A stretch of DNA of 64,000 nt from Polaromonas sp. GTDB taxonomy: Bacteria > Pseudomonadota > Gammaproteobacteria > Burkholderiales > Burkholderiaceae_C. The translations under genes and the position numbers were made by a program. Below are positions 28,692 to 37,097 of this stretch, in pieces. The stretch lies in contig NZ_JABBPC010000008.1 of the NCBI RefSeq assembly GCF_012927485.1, positions 1 to 64,000 of the forward strand. The letters are read 5' to 3'. Position 1 is the stretch's first letter, and every line of letters starts with the position of its first letter. The notes beneath the pieces are model-generated. The model had not been told where the DNA came from. It saw only the letters and a program-made list of their open reading frames with translations, and did no database searches.

Positions 28692-29876
28692 ATGAACCGT
28701 GAAGTCGTTGTTGTAAGCGGTGTACGCACCGCCATTGGAACCTTTGGCGGCAGTCTAAAGGACAGCCCTCCCACGGAACTGGCCGCGCTGGTGGTACGAG
28801 AGTCGCTGGCACGCGCTAACGTTGACGGCAAAGACGTTGGCCACGTGGTGTTCGGCCACGTCGTCAACACCGAACCCAAAGACATGTACTTGTCGCGCGT
28901 GGCAGCCGTCAACGGCGGCTGTGGCGAAGGCACGCCAGCCTTCAACGTGAACCGTCTTTGCGGCTCCGGCCTGCAGGCCATCATTTCCGCCAGCCAGAGT
29001 ATCTTGCTGGGCGATACCGACATCGCGATTGGTGGCGGGGCCGAGAACATGAGCCGAGCGCCCTACGCCAGCCTGAACATGCGCTGGGGTGCCCGCATGG
29101 GAGATACCAAGATGGTCGACATGGTGGTCGGCGCACTGCACGACCCGTTCCACACCGTTCACATGGGCGTCACTGCAGAGAACATCGCCGCTAAATGGGG
29201 CATCACGCGCGAAGACCAAGACAAACTGGCGGTTGAAAGCCATAACCGTGCGCAGCGCGCCATCGAAGCCGGCTACTTCAAAGAGCAGATCGTTCCGGTG
29301 ATCCTTAAAAGTTGAAAAGGTGATGTGGCTTACGACACGGATGAGCATTTCCGTCCTAACTGCACCTTGGCCGATTTGGCCAAGCTCAAGCCCGTGTTCA
29401 TCAAAGAAAATGGTACCGTGACCGCCGGCAATGCCTCAGGCATCAACGACGCGGCCGCGGCCGTGGTGCTGATGGAAGCTGCCACGGCCAAAGCACGTGG
29501 TCTGAAGCCGCTAGCCCGTTTGGTGGCATACGCCCACGCGGGTGTGGACCCCAAATACATGGGCATCGGTCCCGTGCCCGCGACCCAGCTCGCGCTTAAA
29601 AAGGCCGGACTGACCATCAAGGACCTCGACGTGATCGAGGCCAACGAAGCCTTCGCCGCCCAAGCCTGCGCCGTCAGCCGCGACCTCGGTTTTGACCCTG
29701 CCAAAGTCAACCCCAACGGATCCGGCATCTCGCTGGGGCACCCGATCGGGGCCACGGGTGCCCTGCTTACCGTTAAAGCGGTGTACGAGTTGCAGCGCAT
29801 CCAGGGCCGATACGCATTGGTGACGATGTGTATTGGGGGCGGCCAGGGCATTGCGGCGATCTTTGAGCGGATCTGA
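28692..29876 (+). pseudogene. Acetyl-CoA acetyltransferase (thiolase) interrupted by an in-frame TGA
   Basis: Both halves of a full-length thiolase are present in one frame, separated only by TGA at 29313-29315. The 5' part (207 codons) starts MNREVVVVSGVRTAIG after a GGAG and includes the acylated Cys in NRLCGSG. The 3' part resumes at once with KGDVAYDTDEHF and includes NEAFAAQA, GHPIGATGA and the second Cys in CIGGGQG. Joined, the length is 394 codons, normal for biosynthetic or beta-oxidation thiolases. There is no other damage, so the event is recent, a sequencing error, or read through. A GTG at 29325 with AAAAGG upstream could restart translation, but a C-terminal half alone should be inactive. 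A CGA-to-TGA change is the simplest origin. Confidence 0.85.
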
Positions 29877-29923
29877 TCTCACAACGCCGTCCTTAACGCT
29901 ATTTATTAATAGCATCTTCTGGG

Positions 29924-29946
29924 CACCCTCCGGAGGCCGGAGGGTG
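29924..29946. terminator. Perfect hairpin between convergent genes
   Basis: CACCCTCCGG and CCGGAGGGTG form a 10-bp perfect stem with a 3-nt loop, 48 bp after the thiolase stop and 63 bp before the end of the convergent CoA-transferase gene. No T-run follows on either strand, so it may act as a bidirectional stop with help from Rho or be a processing hairpin. Confidence 0.55.
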
Positions 29947-30008
29947 TGACGGAAAAAGCGACGTAAGGAAGGAAATCCGAATCTGCGTACTCCAATGAGC
30001 GGGCCGCG

Positions 30009-31304
30009 TCAGAGGAGATTCATCTTCTTGGCGGCTTCGCGCAGTTCCCCCCGGAAATCGGGATGTGCGATGTCTATTAATGCTTCGCAGCGCTGATGGG
30101 CGGTCTTGCCCCGCAACTGGACCACCCCGTATTCCGTCACCACATAATTGATGTCGTTTTTGCTGGTGGATACGTGCGTGCCGGTGGACAGGGTTGGCAC
30201 AATCCGCGAGATGGTGTCGTGCTTCGCAGTCGAGGGCAGGACGATGAAGGCCTTTCCACCGTTTGAGCGATTGGCGGCGCGCACGAAGTCGGTTTGGCCG
30301 CCCGTGCCAGAGTAGGGTGAAAACCCGAGGCTTTCCGAGCCGCACTGGCCCATGAAATCGATCTGCATGGTGGCATTGATGGCGTGCAGATTGTCGTTCT
30401 GGCCCGCTAGCCACGGATCGTTGGTGAAACCGACAGGGTGCATTTCGACCGCCGGATTGCGATGCAAAAACTCGTAAAGCTTCTTTGATCCGAGTGCGAA
30501 GGTGGCCAGCATCTTGCCGTTGTGGTAATTCTTTTTGCGGTTAGTCACCACGCCAGCCTCCACCAGCGTCATGATGCCGTCGCCAATCATTTCGGTGTGA
30601 ATTCCCAAGTCGTGCTTGTGAATCAGTTGCATGACCACCGCATCGGGAATGCCGCCGTACCCGATTTGCAGCGTCGCGCCGTCGGGGATCATCTCGGCAA
30701 CGTACCTGCCGATGGCCTCTTGTACCGGACCTATCTTAGGCAGACCCACTTCAAGAAGCGGGTCCTCACTCTCCACCAGAGCCGCCACCTGCGAGATATG
30801 GATGTGGCAGTTGCCATTGGCGAACGGCACATGGGGATTGACTTCCAATACCACGGCACGGGCCTTGTCGATTGCCGCCATCGTGTAATCAGGCGCCAGC
30901 GAGAGGGAGAAGAATCCGTGTTCGTCCATTGGTGAGGCCATGGAGAACACCACATCGGCCGGAATCAGGTTGCGCTTGATCAGTTCTGGCAGTTCAGAAA
31001 AATTAGCCGGAATGAAGTCGACCCAGCCTTCCTGACCGCCCGCTCGCGAAATGCCGCTGAAAAAATACGCGATATGTCGGACGTGCTCCGTAGTTTCAGG
31101 ATCGAAATAATCGTACTTTCGTACGGGGAGGATTTGCGACACCCGCACATTCCGAAAACCGCGTCGAGCTTCGGAGAGTGCCGTTAATAGGGTTGGAGGC
31201 TCGCCCACTGCGGTGGGGATAACCACGGTATCGCCATTTGTGACGACGCCAATCGCATCGGCAGCGGACATGCGTTTTTGCTGATACTGGGTATGAACGG
31301 ACAT
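30009..31304 (-). CDS. Acetyl-CoA hydrolase/transferase (4-hydroxybutyrate CoA-transferase-like)
   Basis: A 431-residue class I CoA-transferase of the acetyl-CoA hydrolase/transferase family, single-chain with fused alpha-beta halves. Motifs are GDTVVIPTAVGEPPTLL near the N-terminus, LQIGYGGIPDAV near residue 220 and TEMIGDGIMTLVEAGVV, which carries the catalytic Glu. Family members move CoA between acetate, succinate, propionate, butyrate or 4-hydroxybutyrate. It is convergent with the broken thiolase gene, hinting at short-chain acyl-CoA metabolism, but the substrate is uncertain. Confidence 0.9.
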   Translation of the reverse strand: MSVHTQYQQKRMSAADAIGVVTNGDTVVIPTAVGEPPTLLTALSEARRGFRNVRVSQILPVRKYDYFDPETTEHVRHIAYFFSGISRAGGQEGWVDFIPANFSELPELIKRNLIPADVVFSMASPMDEHGFFSLSLAPDYTMAAIDKARAVVLEVNPHVPFANGNCHIHISQVAALVESEDPLLEVGLPKIGPVQEAIGRYVAEMIPDGATLQIGYGGIPDAVVMQLIHKHDLGIHTEMIGDGIMTLVEAGVVTNRKKNYHNGKMLATFALGSKKLYEFLHRNPAVEMHPVGFTNDPWLAGQNDNLHAINATMQIDFMGQCGSESLGFSPYSGTGGQTDFVRAANRSNGGKAFIVLPSTAKHDTISRIVPTLSTGTHVSTSKNDINYVVTEYGVVQLRGKTAHQRCEALIDIAHPDFRGELREAAKKMNLL

Positions 31305-31674
31305 GGCAGCTTTCTCTTTGAATTATTTTGAATAACTTTCGATTATCAAATAATGATCAGATCAGAAATCTGACAAAAAGAAATTCATGCGCAATTGGAA
31401 GTTAAATACCAATAACCCATCAGCGTCCGGCACGACGGACTTGCCACTTCTGGCGACTTCCAGAAGTTATTGAGAAGCCGACTCTGTTCGGCCCGGGGGC
31501 CGCTATATGACACGGTGCGTCTGCAAGATCGGCTAAAAAAGCAATAGCCGCCAGCGCGCCGTCAGAAAGCTGGAAGGGTTTTCCCAAGTGGTCCTGGCGA
31601 GCGCCCGGGTGGGGTTCACCTGGGCAATTCACGCTGAGTAAGCAAGGCTCGCCAAGACTCCGGCGCAGCGTGCG
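31305..31674. other. Intergenic region upstream of the CoA-transferase
   Basis: 370 bp with no supported gene. The AT-rich part next to the CoA-transferase (31310-31390) should contain its promoter. A perfect hairpin (ACTTCTGG and CCAGAAGT, 6-nt loop) lies at 31446-31467. The remainder to 31674 borders the end of the upstream minus-strand gene. Confidence 0.45.
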
Positions 31675-32229
31675 TTACAAGCTCCTAAGGACCTCGGCGC
31701 CGCTTTGACGCAATATTTCCTTGGCTGCAACTGTTTGCTTCGCATCGGTCGGATGCACGATGACTGCCCAGCGATTTTCCGTGAGGGCGCTGCGGACCTT
31801 GGTGATGAGCCAGACATGGTCGGGCCGCATGGCGACCAATCCGCCCAACAGCAAACCAAACGTAATACCAAACCCTAGGATAGCGATGAACGCGAGTAGC
31901 GGGCTGCTTATGACCATGGGCTGATTCCCCTGGTAGAACCAGGCGAATAGCAGCAGCCCTGCCAGTGCGCCGGCCAGGCCAGTGATGCCGTGTGCAAAGA
32001 ACACGGTTTTGAAGATGCCGTGTTGCTCCGGCTCCAAGGTGCGGCCGAACAGGTCCCGATGGGAGATTTTTGCGTCTTGCGGGCCGAGCACGCGCGCCTG
32101 ACCTTGGATCATGCCTTGTGCTTTTAAAACACTCGTGACAGCGGCGTCAGCTTCGTTTTTATTGGCAAACAGGCCGACCACCTTGGTAAGCGACTTTTCA
32201 CCAAACATGCCTTTCAAAATGTATTCCAC
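31675..32229 (-). CDS. Putative membrane protein with an N-terminal stress-protein-like domain
   Basis: A protein of about 184 residues with a soluble N-terminal segment (KVVGLFANKNEADAAVTSVLKAQG), two hydrophobic helices (about 83-108 and 118-144) rich in Gly and Leu, and a soluble C-terminal region (NRWAVIVHPTDAKQTVAAKEIL). The N- and C-terminal parts resemble the alternating helix-strand pattern of general-stress proteins of the YflT type, but the family is not certain. GTG at 32227-32229 is preferred because AGGAG sits 7 bases upstream; an ATG 7 codons later (32208) is the alternative. Function unknown. Confidence 0.7.
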   Translation of the reverse strand: MEYILKGMFGEKSLTKVVGLFANKNEADAAVTSVLKAQGMIQGQARVLGPQDAKISHRDLFGRTLEPEQHGIFKTVFFAHGITGLAGALAGLLLFAWFYQGNQPMVISSPLLAFIAILGFGITFGLLLGGLVAMRPDHVWLITKVRSALTENRWAVIVHPTDAKQTVAAKEILRQSGAEVLRSL

Positions 32230-32390
32230 GGAAATACTCCTCTTTAAAGCCGCCAAACCCCCGCATCGGGGCCGAAGGCGGATGACTCGGTTGCCACCGG
32301 AGGTCGACTATTCCCATGCGGTGTATCCAACGGTGCATTTTTATATTATTCCCCCGGTACAGCCAAAGCTGTAGGACACAGGCCCTATAA

Positions 32391-32690
32391 CTAGCCCCCA
32401 CCGCGCTGCATATAGAGGTCAAATCGCTTCATGAAAAGATAGCGCTCCCCCGCGTCCAGCCCGGCAAAAGCAAAGCACACCAGCAAACGCGGAATGCGGA
32501 CCTGGCCGAGCGCGCGGGGTGGGGCTGCATGCCAGTGGATCTGCAAAGAACCCGGACCAATCACAATCTGGACTGAAGCACCGTCACGTTGCCAGAAGTT
32601 ATCTCCGAGTGCTGCCGGCAACCACCCCAGCCATTCCGCTTCGGTGCAGCCCATGTCACGCTCGAACTGCTCGGCGTAGTGCGCCTGCAC
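32391..32690 (-). CDS. Small unknown protein of the aldehyde oxidoreductase cluster (AorE position)
   Basis: A protein of 99 residues starting with GTG three bases after the MoaD-like gene stop. It is rich in aromatics and basic residues (QIHWHAAPPRALGQVRIPRLLV, with GERYLFMKRFDLYMQRGGG at the end) and ends in three Gly. No domain was recognised. Tight spacing makes it the last gene of the aor-type operon, in the position of aorE in Aromatoleum, whose role is accessory. Possible part in tungsten-cofactor insertion is inference. Confidence 0.65.
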   Translation of the reverse strand: MQAHYAEQFERDMGCTEAEWLGWLPAALGDNFWQRDGASVQIVIGPGSLQIHWHAAPPRALGQVRIPRLLVCFAFAGLDAGERYLFMKRFDLYMQRGGG

Positions 32691-32693
32691 GGC

Positions 32694-32948
32694 TTACCCG
32701 CCAGCAATCGGTGGCCAGATGGCGAGCACGTCGCCCTCGATCAGCGTGGTGGTCAGGCGCTGGGCGGGTTCAATGTAGCGGCCATTGACCAGTACCAGAT
32801 GAACCAGCTTGGGAGGTAGTCCGAAGGGCGCGATGATCTGGCTGATGGAGGCGTCGGACGCGATGTCCAGCTCGACGATATTGCTGCGGCGCGCCGATAC
32901 AGGAAGATAGTCGGTGAGGGTCGCAAACAGTTTGAAAGTGATTTTCAC
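32694..32948 (-). CDS. MoaD/ThiS-family sulfur carrier of the AOR cluster (AorD-like)
   Basis: An 84-residue ubiquitin-like protein ending in the Gly-Gly tail (WPPIAGG) needed for thiocarboxylate formation. It begins with GTG at 32946-32948, which overlaps the TGA of the upstream FAD gene as GTGA; a longer start upstream is open but would overlap that gene. MoaD-like proteins are found in AOR operons and probably serve pterin cofactor assembly. This one is separate from the thiS of the thiamin operon at 43.3 kb. Confidence 0.85.
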   Translation of the reverse strand: MKITFKLFATLTDYLPVSARRSNIVELDIASDASISQIIAPFGLPPKLVHLVLVNGRYIEPAQRLTTTLIEGDVLAIWPPIAGG

Positions 32949-34246
32949 CGTCGTCGCTCGTCCGTTGCGCCGCTCCACTGTCCCTGCGCCTGCGCGCTCG
33001 CCAGATAGGCCTCCATCAATTTGGTGGGGTCCCGGGTCAACGTGTCTTTCCAGGGGCCAAGGCGAATGGCGCCTTCGACCAGCCCGCGCATCACGCCCAC
33101 ATGGTCGGTCCAGCCCACGCTGTTGCAGCCCACCATGACATCGTCCTTGAACTGCAGGCTCAGATGACGGCCTTTGCCGCCGTCCGCTTGCCGGTCGGTT
33201 AACTCCACCTGCTCGCCACCCGGCAAACCTTCCCAGTTACCGAAGCTGGTGGAAATCAGACCCAGGGTGTCCAGCACGTTAATCTGGGTGACGCCCTTGA
33301 GCTCGGCCTGCGGTTGACCGAGCAATCCCACCATATTCAGCGCGGCCACCCGCGCTTGCTCGGCCGCATTGGGTTGAATGGCGCTAACGATCGTTTTACC
33401 GCTGACCTTGTCAAAGGCTTCTGCGCAATCGCCTGCCGCATAGACGCCCGGGACGTTGGTTTGCAGATGCTCGTCGGTCAGCACGCCCTGCAGGCAGGTG
33501 ATGCCGGAATGCTCCAAAAATCCGATGTTGGGTTTCACACCCGTGGCACTGATCACCAAGTCAGCCTCGACGATCTGCCCGTCCGAGAGGCGCACCTTCA
33601 GCGGCGCGCCGGGTTCAATCGCCTCGACCTTGGTCCCGGTGAACACCGTCACGCCTTGGGACTCGCACCAGTCGCGAATCATGCCGCCGGCCATCGGGCC
33701 CATCATCCGCGGCACCATGCGGTCGCCCATCTCGACCACGCTCAAGTGCACGCCGCGCTGCATCAGGGCCTCCATGATGATGCAGCCGATGAAGCCGGCG
33801 CCCATCTGAAGCACGCGCGCGCCGGGCTGCGCCAGCGCCATGATCTGGCGGGCATCTTCCAGTGTCCAGCAGGGGTGAACGCCTGCGGACTCGATGCCCG
33901 CAATCGGCGGGCGCACCGGGCGTGAGCCAGTGGCGATCAGCAGCCGGTCATAGCTCAGGCTGTGGTTGTCGTCCAACACAATGCTTTTAGTAGCGATTTC
34001 TACAGACTTGACGCGAGCATGCAGGTGACTAATTTGCAAGGACTCAAAGTGATCCGGATTTTTGCGCAGGTAGGTACCGCGCTCATCAATGTTGCCCATC
34101 AACAGGTAAGGAATGGCCATGCGCGAATACGGTGGTTCGGCTTCGTCGCCGACCAGCGTAATGGTGTCGTGCGGCGCGTGCTTGCGAATCGTTTCTGCGG
34201 CAATCACACCGGCTGGGCCGGCGCCCAAAATGACGTGGTGAGTCAT
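32945..34246 (-). CDS. FAD/NAD-dependent oxidoreductase subunit of the AOR complex (AorC-like)
   Basis: A 433-residue NAD(P)H:acceptor oxidoreductase fold of the nitrite-reductase/rubredoxin-reductase type. The N-terminal FAD motif is ILGAGPAGVIAAETI, a second dinucleotide motif is GARVLQMGAGFIGCIIMEAL near residue 145, and GVYAAGDCAEAFD binds the flavin ribityl. In Aromatoleum AOR the corresponding AorC subunit transfers electrons from the tungsten enzyme to NAD. A TTG 5 codons upstream is possible, but ATG at 34246 gives the standard start. It overlaps the MoaD-like gene and is separated from the catalytic subunit by a terminator-bearing gap. Confidence 0.87.
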   Translation of the reverse strand: MTHHVILGAGPAGVIAAETIRKHAPHDTITLVGDEAEPPYSRMAIPYLLMGNIDERGTYLRKNPDHFESLQISHLHARVKSVEIATKSIVLDDNHSLSYDRLLIATGSRPVRPPIAGIESAGVHPCWTLEDARQIMALAQPGARVLQMGAGFIGCIIMEALMQRGVHLSVVEMGDRMVPRMMGPMAGGMIRDWCESQGVTVFTGTKVEAIEPGAPLKVRLSDGQIVEADLVISATGVKPNIGFLEHSGITCLQGVLTDEHLQTNVPGVYAAGDCAEAFDKVSGKTIVSAIQPNAAEQARVAALNMVGLLGQPQAELKGVTQINVLDTLGLISTSFGNWEGLPGGEQVELTDRQADGGKGRHLSLQFKDDVMVGCNSVGWTDHVGVMRGLVEGAIRLGPWKDTLTRDPTKLMEAYLASAQAQGQWSGATDERRR

Positions 34247-34344
34247 GGGAAAGCGATCCAAAAAGCCGTCTCAGGGTGAACATTTGCCCACTCGGGGGAC
34301 GGGGAACAACAATGAGTGTGGGGGACCATGGCATCTCCAGAATT

Positions 34345-34378
34345 AAAAAAAGGGTGGGCGTGCATGCAGCACCCACCC
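34345..34378 (-). terminator. Intrinsic terminator between AOR catalytic and FAD subunits
   Basis: Read on the minus strand, GGGTGGG (from 34378) and CCCACCC (to 34352) form a stem around a 13-nt loop, followed at once by seven T residues (34351-34345). It lies about 25 bp after the AOR large-subunit stop and 100 bp before the FAD-subunit start, inside what would otherwise be one operon. Confidence 0.75.
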
Positions 34379-34403
34379 CCACCCTCCGGGGAGGGAATAA
34401 GCT

Positions 34404-36251
34404 TTACAGGCTCAAACGCGCCCGGGTCTCCGCAGTGGGGCGGCCTTCGGTGTCCCAACCGCGCGCGGCGTAATACTTGGGCAGCATCTCGGCCAACATG
34501 TTGACCTTGCCTTTGGCGGGCCCCGTTTTGGCGGGTTCGGTCAACAGCCGTTTGGGCAGCGAGTCGTCGGCTTTGGTAAAGCCGGCGGCGTTGTTGAATT
34601 CGCGCTCCATGTTCCAGATGCGCTCACCGATTTTTTCAAGCTCTTCGGTGGTGTACTGCTCTCCGCAAGCCGCTTGCAACTGCGGCGCCAGGTCGGCCAA
34701 GCCCCAGGCGAAAGTGGTGAACACGCACAGCCCGGAGGAGTCAAAAGCGGCCGTCGCGTCCTGGAAGGCCTTGACCAGTTCGGGCTTGCCCTCATGCTCC
34801 AGCGGGTCGGTCTTGACCGGGATGCCCAGAACTTCGGACGCGATGGTGTAGCCGCGCAAATGGCAACCGCCGCGGTTGGAGGTGGCATAGGCCAGCCCAA
34901 TGCCCTGGATGGCCCGCCCATCGTAGGCCGGAAACTCCTGCCCCTTGGAGGTCATGGATAAATCAGGGTAGCCGTACTTGGCAGTCAGGCGCTTGGAGCC
35001 TTGGCCAATTTCCTTGCCAAAGCCGCGACTGTTCACTGTTTCCTCGGCAAAAAAAGCCAGCGCTTCGGCCGAGCCAAAGGGCGCTTCGGTGCCAAGCTGT
35101 TCTTTGGTCAGTACGCCCATTTCGTACAGCTCCATCACCGCACCAAGGGTGGCCCCAAAGCTGATCGGGTCGATACCTTCCTCGTTGCACAACATGGTGA
35201 CGTATTGCAATGTCTCCAGATCTTTGACGCCATTGGCTGCACCCAGCGCCCAGGCGGCTTCGTACTCCAATCCGCCAGAGGCGCCCCAGTACTGGGGCTT
35301 GTTGGCGACCGTGAAATGGGTCTCGTCCATCTTGCTGATGCGGCCGCAGGCGATGGTGCAACCAAAGCAGGCCTGGTTGGTCACCAGTTGCGCTTTGCCG
35401 TCGGTCTCGCGCGGCGCCGCCATGGCTTCGGCCGAGATATCCTTCGCGCTTTCAAACTGTACGTCTCGGTGGTTGCGAGTGGGCAACCCGCCGATTTCGT
35501 TGATCACGTTCATCAGCACCTGAGTGCCGAAGGTAGGCAGCCCCTGGCCGGTGACGGCGTTGTCATGCAGGATCTTCTTCTTTTCGTAGGTGACTTTCAT
35601 GAAGGCCTTGGGATCGCGGATATTGCCCACACCCTTGGTGCCGCGCACTGCAATCGCCTTCAGGTTTTTACTTCCCATGACGGTGCCCACGCCGGATCGG
35701 CCGGCAGCGCGGTGCAGATCGTTGACCACCGCGGCATACAGCACGCCGTTTTCACCGGCCTTGCCAATGCTGGAAACGCGCACCAGTGGGTCTTGCAGGC
35801 CCTTCTTGAGAATCGCCTCGGTCTGCCAGACGCTCTTGCCCCACAGATGGCTCGCGTCACGTAGTTCGGCCGTGTCGTCGTTGATGTACAGGTAAACCGG
35901 CTTTTCCGATTTTCCCTCGAAAATAATCATGTCCCAGCCGGCCATCTTGAGTTCGGCGCCCCAGTAGCCGCCCGAATTAGAGCAGGCAATCGCACCGGTC
36001 AGCGGGCTCTTGGTGATGACGGTGTAACGCCCCCCGGTTGAAGCCATGGTGCCCGTCAGTGGACCGGTAGCCCAGATGATTTTGTTGGCTGGTGACAGCG
36101 GGTCTACCTTGGGGTCCACTTCGGACACCAGATATTTGCTGCCCAGGCCACGCGAGCCCAGATAGGTTTGCGCCCAATCCATGTTAAGAGGTTCAGACTT
36201 GACGGTTCCTGCAGTCAAGTCAACGCGGAGGATTTTTTTTGCCCAAGACAT
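34404..36251 (-). CDS. Tungsten-type aldehyde ferredoxin oxidoreductase, large subunit (AorB-like)
   Basis: A 615-residue catalytic subunit that oxidises aldehydes to carboxylic acids, or the reverse, at a bis-pterin tungsten centre with a [4Fe-4S] cluster. The N-terminal domain has TGPLTGTMASTGGRYTVITK, and the pterin-binding AAGRSGVGTVMGSKNLKAIAV is near residue 185. The cluster Cys motif is ACFGCTIAC (about 293-301) with a further Cys near residue 502. The length agrees with archaeal and Aromatoleum AOR. AGGAG lies 8 bases before the ATG. Its gene follows the ferredoxin subunit by 12 bp. Substrates may include phenylacetaldehyde, benzaldehyde or aliphatic aldehydes. Confidence 0.92.
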   Translation of the reverse strand: MSWAKKILRVDLTAGTVKSEPLNMDWAQTYLGSRGLGSKYLVSEVDPKVDPLSPANKIIWATGPLTGTMASTGGRYTVITKSPLTGAIACSNSGGYWGAELKMAGWDMIIFEGKSEKPVYLYINDDTAELRDASHLWGKSVWQTEAILKKGLQDPLVRVSSIGKAGENGVLYAAVVNDLHRAAGRSGVGTVMGSKNLKAIAVRGTKGVGNIRDPKAFMKVTYEKKKILHDNAVTGQGLPTFGTQVLMNVINEIGGLPTRNHRDVQFESAKDISAEAMAAPRETDGKAQLVTNQACFGCTIACGRISKMDETHFTVANKPQYWGASGGLEYEAAWALGAANGVKDLETLQYVTMLCNEEGIDPISFGATLGAVMELYEMGVLTKEQLGTEAPFGSAEALAFFAEETVNSRGFGKEIGQGSKRLTAKYGYPDLSMTSKGQEFPAYDGRAIQGIGLAYATSNRGGCHLRGYTIASEVLGIPVKTDPLEHEGKPELVKAFQDATAAFDSSGLCVFTTFAWGLADLAPQLQAACGEQYTTEELEKIGERIWNMEREFNNAAGFTKADDSLPKRLLTEPAKTGPAKGKVNMLAEMLPKYYAARGWDTEGRPTAETRARLSL

Positions 36252-36263
36252 GTTCGTTGCTCC

Positions 36264-36740
36264 TTAAGCGGCGGAAGGACGGTTGCCAAGCTTGTCGGCC
36301 CACTGCTGCATCTTGCCCAAACCGGTCCAGTTCGCATCAATAAAAGTGATCGCCTGCGTCGGGCAAGCCTCCGCACAGGCGGGCTCACCGCCACACAGGT
36401 CACACTTTTGCACTTTTCCGGTTTCCTGCACGTAGTTGATGGTGCCGAATGGGCAGGCAATGGTGCAGACCTTGCAACCTACGCAGGTGGTTTCGTTGAC
36501 GACTTTGGCGCCCGTGACCCGGTCCACGGTGATGGCTTCGACCGGGCAGGCATGCAAGCACCAGGCTTCGTCGCACTGGGTGCAGGTGTAGGGCACCTTC
36601 TTGCCGGTGTCGTGGAAGTCGAATACCTTGATGCGCGACTTCGCAGGTGCAAAGACGCCGTAGTTCTCGAAAGAACAGGCCATCTCGCACTGCAAACAGC
36701 CAGTGCATTTATCCGGGTTGATGTGCAACACCTTCTGCAT
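36264..36740 (-). CDS. Four-[4Fe-4S] ferredoxin subunit of the AOR complex (AorA-like)
   Basis: A 158-residue polyferredoxin of the HycB/AorA type with exactly sixteen cluster cysteines, in the groups CTGCLQCEMAC, CTQCDEAWCLHAC, CVGCKVCTIAC and CDLCGGEPACAEAC, hence four [4Fe-4S] clusters. It would form the electron wire between the tungsten subunit and the FAD subunit. It is the first gene of the cluster, with AGGAG before the ATG. The promoter should lie in the 357-bp divergent region upstream. Confidence 0.92.
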   Translation of the reverse strand: MQKVLHINPDKCTGCLQCEMACSFENYGVFAPAKSRIKVFDFHDTGKKVPYTCTQCDEAWCLHACPVEAITVDRVTGAKVVNETTCVGCKVCTIACPFGTINYVQETGKVQKCDLCGGEPACAEACPTQAITFIDANWTGLGKMQQWADKLGNRPSAA

Positions 36741-37097
36741 GAGGTCTCCTTGGGAAGCGGCGAAGCTGATTTGCTATGAATTAGTCTGCATAGCCATTAT
36801 TGAAATCAGCTCTCTTAAAACACCTAGGACAAACCCTGATGCGGGATTCACGTCGCGTGGGAATTCTCAAATTGAGACAGTGACTGGTCGCGGAGGCTGG
36901 AGGCATAAGCGGCCATCAGGCGGTAATTGGATGACAGCGCTTTTCTCTGGATGGTTGCGCTTGCCTATAGTTCTTATGAACGATAGGGCGGAGACTGGTG
37001 TCTCTCGGAAGCCTCACCACTAGCTCTCTGGAAGGATAGCAGTAAGCACCTGTAATTCCTATACTGAAATTGTTTCCCACTTATACAGAGCCTCCTG
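36741..37097. other. Divergent intergenic region upstream of the AOR cluster
   Basis: 357 bp holding the promoters for the aldehyde oxidoreductase cluster and the PilJ-domain gene. An imperfect operator-like repeat is at 36965-36986 (CTAT, one base, GTTC, four bases, GAAC, one base, ATAG). No coding frame is convincing here. Confidence 0.5.

Noticed and set aside
29313-29315. TGA in the thiolase read as selenocysteine
   Set aside because: The position is not a catalytic Cys and lies in a loop, and no bacterial SECIS hairpin was evident right after it. Nonsense mutation or read error is simpler.
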